A stretch of DNA of 64,000 nucleotides from Cristatella mucedo (taxonomy: Eukaryota > Bryozoa > Phylactolaemata > Cristatellidae), in assembly GCA_009760855.2 (NCBI GenBank), contig WPIO01000069.1:1078501-1142500 (forward strand), in the 5' to 3' direction. Positions 46,601-59,400 of the stretch are shown in pieces (the stretch's first letter is position 1; every line of letters starts with the position of its first letter). A program made the translations under genes and the position numbers. Under the pieces are notes generated by a model, which saw nothing but the letters and a program-made list of their open reading frames with translations, made no database searches and was not told the DNA's origin.

Positions 46601-49600
46601 TATTGCTAGTTCCTTATTGCAGCTATTATGCCTATGCCTGTTCATTGCAAAAATTAATCTTTAAATGGTTGCAGCCGAGTTGGAACACTCTGAAGAGGGA
46701 ACTTCTGTCCACACTTATTCCAATATTCCTGGGCAGCCACCCAAACTCTGCCAGCGTTCTTCATTATGCTTGGCATTGTCAGGTATGAGCAGATGGTATA
46801 ATCTTGAATTTAGTCATGTTTTTTGTAGCTTGTTATTTGTAGCATGTTCTTGAACTGCCAAGTGACTGTCTTTCTTGCACTTAGTTATACTGTTAGAAGA
46901 ACATCATATTACTATTTCTTGGCACATTGTTGAATAGCAATGCCTACTGACTGAGTTTACTGATGTTATGCTTCATGTGAATATTTTATGGTAACCGTAA
47001 TTCTGCTGAACCTTCCGGAAATCGGGAATGATGTCACTAGTTTTTGCGATTAGTGGTTGGCTTTGCCCCTTCCCCATTACCTTTGTAGTATGAGTGCTCA
47101 AGTCCGCGGTCAGCTGCTGTCGCCGCTTATGTAAACAACATTAGTGTCGTTCATATTGCTCTTGTATTTAGGGTCAGCTTCAAAATATTCGGACGCTGGT
47201 GATGCAGTCAATGGCTGAGTGGTACCTGCGTGGGAGTGCAGGCAGCGGTGACCCAAATGACCAGATGCGGCTGTCCAGAATTCTTGACGTTGCTCAAGAC
47301 CTAAAGGCACTCCATCTGTTGCTCAATGCATCACCCTTTATCTTTGTCGTCGATCTGGCATGCTTGGCATCCCGACGTGAATATTTGAAGCTTGACAAGT
47401 GGCTTACCGACAAGATCCGTGACCACGGGGTAATGTTGGTTGCTTGTTTGTATGAAATTGACCTGATTTTGAAATGTATTTTGCTTACTCCTATTCATAG
47501 TAGGGATACTGCCTTCTTGCTCTCACATCTCTTATATACCCGGCAGTCGTTTTAGACTTATTCTTATTTATATCCATTTGTTCTTTCGCTTTATTTCTTC
47601 CAGAGCTGACCCTGAAGTTGTATGTATATTCTTCTATATATGCTCACATCCTTTTTGTGCAGCTGGCACCTCACAATCGTTAGCTGTGTTAGCACAACTG
47701 CTACAACTCCATCTAAAAGGGGCAAGAGAGTAAGTTTAGACTAATGTGTTTAGTTCGATAGGGCCACTCCTACACGTGGTTCTACTTGTATGAAGGTAGG
47801 CAGGGCAGCACTCCATCCATACGTAATTTCAAGGTGAAAGTTGGTGCATTGTATACACAGTCGTTGTAATTTTAAAGTTTAAGTGAGCCCGGTTTATTGT
47901 TCTCGTCCTATCGGTATCTAAGAGGTAATGGGTGGGGAGGTGTGGTCACGTGACTATAAACCCTCTTAGGTGCCTGCCAGCAGAGCCTATTTTGGACCCG
48001 TTTTGTCTCTGACGATGCCTCGGCCAACGAGCTAGGGTACCCCCGGATGTCTTGTTGACCTGTTGAGACCAACTCTTGCCATTCAGTCGCTCGAGTACTC
48101 GACCAGAACATTCTACCAGTTGCACATTTTTCTGATGGTACAAGAGCGGTTTTGATGTCGCTGCACAGATATGGCCATTAAAACCTAGAAATCGTGAGGC
48201 AGCTGAAGATCAGATGATACTGTTAGGAACATAATTAGGAAATATTAGGAGACATTTGGACTATGGCACTATGCACATGGATACTGCTATGATTGGGTCG
48301 TCCTTGAGTAACTCATCTGCCCAGCAATCGGAATTGTCTTGAGCCAAAACACCATGAGCAAGATGGCTTAACGAACAAGGACTGGATGCGCAGATAGCCA
48401 ATTCATTGCAAGCCGTTGTTGACTAGGCTGCACAAAAAGCAAGGCTGGGTTTTGCTTGCCGATCCCAGGAGTATACAACTGCCTGGTATAGAAGAGAGCT
48501 TATATACTGAGGAATCCGAGTTCAGTCTCTTAAGCTGCAGCAAAAGGAAGAAATAAGTTCGCTGGCAAATGGGTGAAGCACAAACGTGGACGTTTGTCTG
48601 AAGAGGACCTTAAAATTTGGTAGTTGGAAGTGTAATGGTATAGTGGGTCGCTTCCCAATTTCTGGTATTGGGCCTCTGCAGAGGATTCGAGGAATCTTGA
48701 ATCAAAATGTCTATTTCGACATTTTGCAGAATGTAAGCTTGTCATCTGCTTACACTCTTCACGGGCTCAATATCTTTTGGTAGCACGACAAAAATCCAAT
48801 GCACACTGCTGTGCCTGGTAACAGTTTTTTCACGAACCCCATCGACTATGGCTTCAAGCCCGTTGCGGTCATGTATTGGCCAAGCTAAAGCTCGGACCTT
48901 AACCTAATGCGTAAAAAACCCGGCAAGTTTTTTTGAAGGATTGCTGGCATCAATTCCTCCGGAACCTGGTGGAGTCAATGCCGACACGTTTGTGGGGAGT
49001 TATCCAAAAACAAGGTGCATCGACAAATTATTGATTTTACCCAACAGATTGCATGTAACTGCATATTTCTTAGCTTTTCTCCATAATAAAAACTGTTACA
49101 GCGTTACATCCAATCTAAATATTCTTACCTAAGTAAAATAGTGTGCTGTTAGCAGGTAGAGACTTTTAGAGAGCAGTGGTAAACTCGTGCTTCCTACTTC
49201 GCTTAAGGGTTCCGAGGCACCTAGATAAAACTGTGCATTTGTCTTGCTTTTCAGGAGCCTTTCATCCAAGCCACAGTGGCATTCCTGAAGCGTCGATGTC
49301 CACAGCTACTAGGTGCTCCACTGCCCCCCAAGGACGAACCTCCACTGGTCAAAGGACAGCAGCTGTCGCCCGAGACTATAGCCACCATTCTTGCGTGCCT
49401 GCAGCCTTGCATCGGGTGAGATCATGTGGTTTGCCTCTCGAGCTTTGGTTAGCATGGCTTTGGTTTAGCTTTTCCTCAATTTCTCACATTATGCCAATGG
49501 GCATGCCAAAACTGCCTCGACAGTTGTGTAATTGAGTCGGCAGTGCCTTTAAATGCTGATGCCTTAAAGTTTGTGTGCCACTCTTGAATGCTCTTACACA

Positions 49601-50372
49601 CATCTACGATATAGTTTTTCGTATCAGGAGAGCAAAATGCACAATTCGAAAGATGTTTCACCCGTTACCTGTATTTAAAACAAGGAAATTTTCATTTTAA
49701 TTCACGTGTTCCAGTTTAAAAATGCTGAAATTGTGCACACCGCAAGTCGCCAACCGAATCACGGCAATTCTTGCCGACCTCCTCTAGCTTCCAATCAAGC
49801 AGTGCACCGACTTCAAGGTTCAGTCACTGTAGTTTAGGTCCCTTCATTCTCTGGCCCTAACTATCAGAAATACTCTCCTCCTAGGCTAGGTACCACATGC
49901 TTTCCTGAATTTAGTCATTTTGCTACACCTATGCAAACCTCAAATCTTTTCAAAGCACGAAACTCACTTGCGACTGACGTCAGGATATCCCATGACTTAC
50001 CGACATTTAAAAGGAAGCTCACTTGCGACTGATGTCAGGATATCCCATGACTTACCGACATTTAAAAGGAAGTTAAATCGCATCGATTTGTCACAGTTCT
50101 TAGTAGGCCATATGATTCAATTGCATTTCCCTTTGCAGCAAATGTAAAGCGCTTAGAAAGAGATTGAGTTCTTTGAGGGCACTTTATCAAGTGCATTATT
50201 ATTATTATTATTATTATTATTATCATCATTTTTCCTTTATATTCTTAAGAATACTGGCACTGCATTCTGCCACTAACCATATTAGCATGCTGACCCTAAC
50301 GCATGTCACCTCTATGTTATGCTTGTTGACATGGAGCATGCTACCACTAACCATTCGATCATGCTTCATTTT

Positions 50373-50445
<73 letters not shown>

Positions 50446-53400
50446 TAAGGTGCATAGAAAGAGATTAAGTTTTTCGAGAGTGTTTATAGTATACGAATAT
50501 TTTATTATTATTACCTGTGTTAAAGGATTTATCTCACCAGGAACTCTAGAAATGGTTGCCCACGCACAGAAGGATGATAGCTTCTATAGAAACTGACCAT
50601 GACGGTAGTGACTAGAAGGGAATATAGGACCTTGGTGTGGGTTGAGGTAGTTTAAAGGTAATGTTTTGGCGAAAGGATTCTTGAGTGGCTGTAATTTTGG
50701 TCGGGTCAGCCCAATCCCTCTATTAGCCAAACCTATGTAACTAGCCTACTCTCTATGCCTTTGGTTGACTTACTAAAGGAAATAATCTCTTGGCTATCAT
50801 TTCGACATGTTCTTGTTAAATATGTTCAAAGTGACTGCCTTGCTTTATGCAGCCAGTGTGCCATATAGCACCGGTGTCTTGTGTTAATGCACATCTGCAA
50901 TCTTTTGCCACTTGTTATTGTACAGCTTTGCATACCTTCCCTTGAGTTTCAAGCTCTTAGCTTGGCTAGCTAGTTGTTAGGCGATTGTAGCTGTAGACGT
51001 GCAACTCAGCATCCTATTAATGTGGGTTCACACTTTCAAGGAGTATGACTTCGCCGGAGCTGCTTCAAGATATATATACCATGATGAGCCATGCAGGGCA
51101 ACTACTCAGTAAGACTAGGCAGCAGCAGATGGCACCACCTGTTCCTCTGCCACCTGCAGCTGGCGCGCTATTGAAGCAGCAGCAGCCGTCTCAGCCGCAG
51201 CAGCAGCAACAATCCAGCACTCTGAAGGTATTAGCTGCTGTCATTAACATCATTGCTATGCATTGCACCAAGCTCGAAAGTGGTGCCTATATATTCTAGC
51301 TTGACGGTTTGATTTTTTCGTTGTTAAAGATGGATTTTCCCGGATTAAGTGGCCTTGCTGTCAGCAACCCGAATCTGGCACCCCCTATGGGCATGCCCAG
51401 CTCTCCAGCAAAATTTGGTAGTAATGTGGTGGCCGCGCAGCTGTCAGCACAATCACCATTCCAGATGGTTATGCACAACGTTCCAACACAGCAACTGTCA
51501 GGTAGTTGTGTGCCTGTGCATATGTACAGTGACCGCACTTGCGATCTGAGCTAAGCAAGGCATGTGCCCCCCTGCACCTCTTTCGCTAGCATGTTTAGCA
51601 CTTTGTATTCATAGTATACACGCAGCTGCACACTTGTCCATGCATGTGGTCTGCGTGTAAATGCATATTAATTTAAGAGCCTGCTCCATGCATGTGGATG
51701 TGCGTAGGAAGAAGCAAGCAGTATCGTTTTTGATCTAGCAATCGATGGTTTGGCTTGCATCTACTGCTAGAAGTGTGTGCTTAGAATGCATTCTCTTGCA
51801 TGGCCTTTGTGCTAGCACTGCCCATAGATAAGATAACTAACCCTACCATAGCTCGGTTTGTTTTGGCTTTTACCAGACAACTTGCTGGTTTGGATTTGGG
51901 GGCCCTGTGGGTAATATTGTGCTAGTTAACCAAGTTCGCAGTCAAGCAGGTTTAATTATTCTGTTCATCAACCGAAGTTGCTGAATAGAATGCATCCCTT
52001 GTACACCACAATCTGTCCTGATACACTGGATGTTTTTTTGTGCAGCAATGCACACTAAACACCAGCTTGGTGGAAATATTAGGGCACTATGCAAGTGCGT
52101 TATTATTGTTGTGTAAGACTTCTAAGCAAACATATACGTTGTGGAGAGTGGAAAACTAAGCCTCTGATACTGAAGCTAAGCATCCTTACTGTTCTTTAAT
52201 TCTGACCTACAACCTGTGGTCTGGATTTTCATTTAATTTTAGCCAAGTGAAGCTCCACTGAAGGTAATTTGTTAACACTATTTAGCCTGGGTGAAATATT
52301 GTTGCTTGGGATTTCTATAAATGTTTTTCTTGCTTATACACTTACTAAAATTCCCTGAGTAGTGGCATAGGGTTAGTCTGTGCCTTGCTTTTCATGGTCT
52401 TCTTATCTGTGCTTGGTCCGAGTAGTCTAACATTATGTTGAATCCTAAAATGCCCAGTGCTTCACACTTGGTAGGGGCAATCAGCAAAGTCGAGCCCCAA
52501 TCTCATACGTATACCAATATACGAAACAGCTGCGTTGCACCGGACTTTACAGATGTGAAAGGAGCTTACTGTCGTCATTCTTACAGTGTTAAAGTATTGA
52601 GTACCACTTTCCGAAGTACATTGTATCTTGGCAGCTGCGGCTGACTGGTTTACACTGGCAATGTCGAGCTCTGGTTTGGAATCCTTAAGAAATTGTCGTT
52701 GCTTGCTATTTATAAGTCGGAAAGTATTGACAGACCAATTAGTCAGCATCTCAATGCTTAGTTATGTAGTTCTGTACTATTTTGCTTGTTTGATGGCATG
52801 CTCCCAAAGCCTGGAACTCACTCCCGACTTTCGTCACAGCATCCCCTGACTTGACCATATTTAAAAAGAACTTTAAAACACACCTATTTAGGACAGCATT
52901 TAGTGGGTCCCTGTGATTCGTCCTTGATGTGCTTATGTGTGCTGACACTGTGCATGCTGCCACTAACCACATTTGCATGCTGACTCTGTGCATGTCACCC
53001 CTAATTCATTTTGTTTGTTTATCAAGCATGATATTACTCACCATTTAATTTCAATTCCTTTTGCAGCAAATGTAAAACGCCTAGAGAGAGATTGAGTTGT
53101 CTGAGGGCGCTTTATTCAGTGCATTATTATTATTGTTATTGGTATTATGTTGTGAAAATTATAAATTAATTCTTACTGATGCACCATCACTGCAGTTGGA
53201 CCTTTGAGAGTTTGCCAGTATTCTTTTGTCAGGCTGATGAACAATTACGATATTCGCATGTTATGATGCGGTCCAACTACCGATTGCTAGACAGGACATT
53301 ACTGTAAAACTGTGTCTTAGTTGCCTAATTTTAAAAACCTGCATTATGTATATCTTGAAAGCTGTATTTAATTTAGGACTTTAATGTGACGTGACTCCTA

Positions 53401-56400
53401 GCTTGTTTCGTCTGACATAATATAAAGAGATTGCGTGAAACAGGGCCCTATTTACCGACTTCGGCTCAATTAATTTGGCAGCTACACCAATAATTTTGGA
53501 TTATCATGCTGAGATGAAATTGTAAAAGATAGTGAAATGAGCCTGCATAGTCATCACCAATTAGATTTGTGTGCGTGTGTGCGCGTAATGCTGCTGAACT
53601 CAGGCCGGAAGCTATTTTGTTGAGCAGCTCTATGGGACTATTTAAGTGGCACACTGATTGTGCGCTGGTTCTTGCTTCTGCCCACTTAGGCTTAAGGAGT
53701 AACATGCCCATGAACGTTATAACCCATCCATCTTAAATGGCAATATGTGAGGTCTCTGTGCCAAGTTGATATCTGCTGAGTGGGATGAGGGTAGGACACA
53801 AGTTGAAGGAGGATCAGATAAGGCAATGCATTCATTCTTAGCTGGCCAGTCATCAAGCAATCTGCTGTATATTTTGCAAAATTTATCTTTTTGTTTGACT
53901 GATACTGCTGCTGTGGGGTGTAACAAATTTGCATTCCTTTAGCTATTTCACAAGCTATTATTTTGAAGGCTTGCCAGTGACTCCGGGTTCGACTGGAAAC
54001 ATGAGTGGATTGGTCATGCAGCCCCCTCAGCAAGCACCAGTACAGTCTATGAGCCGACCGCAGCCGCCATCCCAGTCAACGCTTGCTACCCCGGGAGGCA
54101 CCGCTGCAGCTATCTCAGCCCGACAGCAGCAGCAGCAGACCGTCGTGCAAACAGCAGCTCGAACTCCGGGTGAGCATAATCCATGCTGTTAAAGCCTGCA
54201 GGTGTGCATTTAAGTTTGCCACATAGAAACAGTTTGTTTAAAACCAGCCTTGTTCTTGCCATTGCAAGAGCCAGCATACGACTGGGGATGCTGCTGCTTT
54301 TGTAATTATATTGAACTTTGTGGACAGCCTCAGTGAGGCTAGTTGACTGAGGCATGTCTTGAATATGCTATTCACCGTGTATAATATTAAAGGATCCTGT
54401 TACATATTTGTATGTGCAGAAAATGTAATAGAGCTTATACAATTTAATAATAGGGCTGCATGGTATCTTATTATCTCTGTCTGCTTTGAAAGACTATGCT
54501 GTCCTGAGTTACTGTTGAATGTTCATATGATATGAAGAATGTAAAGTGCCTAGAAAGAGATTAAGTTCTCTTAGGCGCTTTATCAATTGTAGTACTATAT
54601 TATTATGTGCGGCTGAACAGGTGCTATAAATCTCATCTTCTTAAGTCCAATGCAGGGCAACTGGTCTTACTGTTACAATCCTCGAGTAGTGGTGCAGTGG
54701 GCAGAAACGGCTTTACCAGTAGAAACGAAGTCAAGGGGGAAAGTCAAGAAAATAGGTATGCAATTAGTTCGATAATGAATATTGGTTTAAGGTACCTTTC
54801 AAAATACAAACATTAGAAATGAGATCGAAAGCTAAGACGACTTTCACATGAAATAAAAACTGTTATGCAAGCCATGTCTAACCTGGATGTCGACCGGAAG
54901 CAAGATATCTGCAGACAGCAAATTTACCGATCTGTCTCATATCGACTTCTATCCCAACTTGTTGAACCTTGGTAGGTCGAGCTACATGCGTGGGGCATGT
55001 TGGTGTGCATGCTTGTGACTTTAAAAAAATACCCGTCTCCAGTGTAGCTTTGGTCCATGTAAATTCCATAACTTAGCCAATACTTCATGTATCAAGAGTG
55101 AAATTTGAAATTCGAGTTCAGCTCTGATGGTACATTATGGCACTAAATTATTTCCAATTGCGGTCGGACAGGTTTTTCTATACATGTCCGTGATTACAGA
55201 CCAGAAAGCTTCGGGACATTTGGTGACATGCATTCTCTTCCTGGCTGCTTAGATCTTTTTCATGCAGACTGCAGTCGCCCTTTATGTGTTGTCTAGCATG
55301 ACCTAAACTGGAACTAGGTGCTACAGTGAGCTAAAAGAAGCAAGCTTCCTTTAGTCGGTGGGTTAATACTAGTAATAATTTAATAATAAAAATTATACTA
55401 ATGACTAGCATCATCACATAAGTTAAGCTCTTTCTAGGCACTTGACTTTAGCTGTAAAGGAAGCACGATCAAATAGTTAGTGGCAACATGCTCAATAAAT
55501 AAAAAACAATCATAGCATGGTTAGAGGTGACGTGCACAGGGTAAGCATGCAATTCCTCTTGGTGTCAGAAGTGAATGATCAGACATAAGAGAGCTCGATA
55601 GAACACAATTCCTAAAATAATGCTCGTCAGTCCTTGTAATGCAATGTTTAAATAACCTAAACCGGTAGCAAATGCATGTATTTTGCTTTTAAAACACACA
55701 CACACACATGCAGTTAACATACATGCACTTATCCTATACTGCACTAATGACCAGTAGCCCCTGGGTCGTGGCCATGAGTAAGGTGCTTTCTTTTAACGAC
55801 CCAGGTGGATTTGAGTCCTGCAGTGGGCGATCCTTTATTGCCCACTGCAAACAGTGGGACAGCTTTTTAGGGGTCTTCTCCTCCAATGTAAACGAGGTTA
55901 ATCAGCCTATCTTTAGCTATTCCACTTTCCTGCTGTCGTGGTTTGTGTTTATCGTGTAGCTGTGATTGGATCTCAGGCTCCATCTGACTAATGCATGTAA
56001 TTGTATTCGTCGAACAAGATCTGAGATAGATTGAATATTAATTTGTAGTGCTACAAAGAATTAACATCTGTATTGCAAACTTGAGAACGTCGATACTTCT
56101 ATGTGTAACAACTCTCACTGCACTCCATTCAATGTTATTCAGCTGTGAAGATTGAATGCCTATTCCATTAGCGAAGTAGCACTAAACTAGTAAATTTAAC
56201 ACTGTAGCTGAAAAATACTGTATAAATAAATAAATAAATAAATCCTAGATGATTAAACAACCTCTTTGTTTAGCGACAGAAGAGCCTTTACGGCTATCAC
56301 CACTGCTTGCAGTGGCGATAAAAGATCGCCCACCGCAGGAATTGAACCCTCGACCTTGGGACCGAGGTCGTGAAAGCAACTGCCTTACCTAGTGTGCCAT

Positions 56401-59400
56401 CACGGCTATTCCCAGCCGTTTGCTTAGGCTCACAGCCTTAGATGTAAAGAATATTTGCTTTATGACGGCTCATTGCATTAGGTGCTAACACGTTATAGGG
56501 GTTGTTCTAAATTGACTGTTTCCTGTAACTATGTCAGCTATCTACCACAAAAGCAGTCACAGACCTTGACCACGTTACCGCCAATTTCTGCTGTCTTCTG
56601 ATGGCAATCATCATTGAAACTCTATTTGGAGCACATATGCACGTACTGCATGTATTTGCAGTTACCAGGATGGCAAATTACTCTAATTGCTCTATTCGGC
56701 TTTGATCCAGTCTTGGTTTAAATGTACTCTTGCGCTAGCCGGCTCCAAATGAGCTACTTATGCTTGATGGATTGACGTGGCCTTTTTATGTTCCGAGCAA
56801 ACTAACCTTGTTAATCTCGTTGACGCCTAATCGTATTCCTACCAACTAGCCAGCTGGTGTGGAGCATATGAACCCTTGAAGGGCTGAAGATTGGTCCAGC
56901 GGTTAAGGTGCTCGCCCTGGCCAAGGTCAGGCCGAGGTCGTGGGTCCGAGCCCCTAGGCATATGTAAAGCGCCTGAATAGAGATTAAGTTTTCTTGGGGC
57001 GCTATACAAATGAATTATGTATTTTTATATCCCCCCTCCCCCCCCACAAGTTTCACTCTTGATCATACTAGTTCCAAAGGCAGAACTATCTGTAGGTTTT
57101 GATGAGCTTCCCCCAAATCGAATTCAATTATGGTAATTCAAGTATAATAATTTCAAGTATATTCAAGAAGTGTAGTTGCAGGTGGGCAGCCAGGTTTTTT
57201 TGCATACTCGATGATAGCGGTCAGAACCGCTTCTTCCGGTCGTATCTTGCTGAATTGGCACAGATTTTCAATTAAAAAGCAGTTGCAATGTAGCCAATTC
57301 CCTCTTGGCTCTAAACCCTCATTTAGTTCTTCGTTGGTGCCATCATCTAGATGATCTTAGGCATGGCGATTAGCGATAGCTTGAGACTAGGAAGTGAGCA
57401 TAGCCACTGCACTATTGTTTTCATACAGATGCAAGCGTCAAAGTACTTCCAACAATGGCTATGTAGTCGGTACTGTAAAATAAGGAAATCAGTCATTTTT
57501 AGTTTCAGATGTGCTTTCTAGCGTCATTTTACTGTTGCATGTGTTGGTTTATGAAAACACATTATGGTAATTATGCAAATTTTCTCTTGCATTTCGGTCT
57601 GATGTCTCATGATCAAAAGGTGTAGCAAGTACTTCAGGCTAGAGTGTATAGGTCCAACTTCAGATGATAACCACACGATTTTTTCTTTCTTTTCCATTTT
57701 AGACATGTCTGGGCTGTTTAAATTAAATTTTGTTTGAATTGAGCAGGCAGTTAGCCAATATTTGTTCCTTAGTGATGCAGCCCTCTTATAAGTTGTCTAA
57801 CTTGGTATATTGATATTCTTTCTATTGCAGCTGAACTGAACATACCAGAAATGGCTAGTCAGTACTCGAAGGAAGTGGAAGATGAGGCCAATACTTATTT
57901 TCAAAAGATCTACAATCAGCCTCCCGTGCCCACACTTTCTATCGAGGAGGTGCTTGACATGCTGAAGAGATTCAAAGACTCTACTGTAAAAAGAGAGAGG
58001 GTAAAAGCAAAGACATTTTCAAGTCCGTCGTTCATGTGCTATGCTGTGTGCTGTTTTGTACACAAGGTTTGTTTCACATGGCATGTTGCAGGAGGTGTTC
58101 TCATGCATGCTTCGGAATCTTTTCGAAGAATACAAGTTCTTTCCACAATACCCCGACCGTGAGCTACACGTGACGGCGCTTCTTTTTGGTGGAATTATTG
58201 ACCTGGGTCTTGTGCAGTGAGTTATTTCATGTGGCTCACTGTGACTTATATGCATAAATCTGTAGATCAGGTGTGACTAAAGTGTAAGTTTAAGTTAACT
58301 TGAGTTTTGTTTCTCTGGGTCTTTAATTTCGATGAAGCTTGTTTCGCATTGCAATTGATAAGTGTTAATAGATATTTAAATTGATTTGTTGATATCTGAG
58401 CACACTTTATCATCTGCGTAAACGATTTCTTCAAGGCTTGAGTGAGCAGGAATCTTTGCTGAAGCTTGCAGCTGAGTTAGCATTAATTTTTCACTGAGGC
58501 ACTTCTGTCATGTTAGCCCTGTAAGGCAATCTGAATGCTGCTTTTGATTTATTCTGTTTTTTATAGGTTTATGGCACTGGGGATAGCACTTCGCTATGTC
58601 CTAGAAGCCCTGAAAAAGCCGGTGGGTAACAAAATGTACACATTTGGTCTGACGGCTCTGGATCGATTTAAAGGGCGCCTTAAGGAATATTGGCAGTATT
58701 GTCAGCATCTGATCGGCATTCCTCACTTCAGTCAATTTCCATCACATTTGATGTCGGTGAGTATGGGTTTTGTGGTGCCTAATGTTGATACTTGAAATCA
58801 ACAGAATGGGATGGAATTGTTGCCACCTAAAAGTCTTGACCGTTGTTATTTTTTCTTTGCAGTACGTCGAACATGGCGCACGTCAGCAGGAGCCACCTGG
58901 CAGTGCCCAGGCACAGGCGGCCGCAGCAGCAGCCGGCATGCCATCTCTACCACAGCAGCAGACTTCCAACTCCGCACCCGTGCAGCAGCAGCCGGCAGGT
59001 GCAGAGGCTCGGGTCGGCACATTGATAGCCGAGCCGTCTGCTCTGCAGCAGCAGCAGCCATCTCAGCTTCAGCCACAGGGTCTGGGGCAGCAGCCGCCCG
59101 TGTCTGCAGCTGTTGGAGTGCCTGCGGCGATGGGCCAGCCATTGCCTCATGCAGCCAGCATGCCTGCACTGACTGTAACTTCAGCTTCCGCCGTTCCGGT
59201 TGCTGTGTCTGCCGCTGTAACGGCAGCTTCAGCGAGCATTGGCGCTATCGGCTCGGCAGGGAAGTCGGCTAAGGTGAGTGCATACTGGGTTTGTCAGGCA
59301 TGTTGCCCGCATAGTATCACTTCAGTCTTACCATTCTGGATGCTAACTTGTGCTGTGGAAGAATTTTTTTTGCTGATGACTGACTGAAGTTGCCCTGCTC

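Noticed and set aside
52243-52263. 21-nt AG/GT-bounded candidate CNOT1 microexon
   Set aside because: Exon 15 ends in phase 1; adding this segment gives a TGA stop, while exon 15 to exon 16 joins cleanly.
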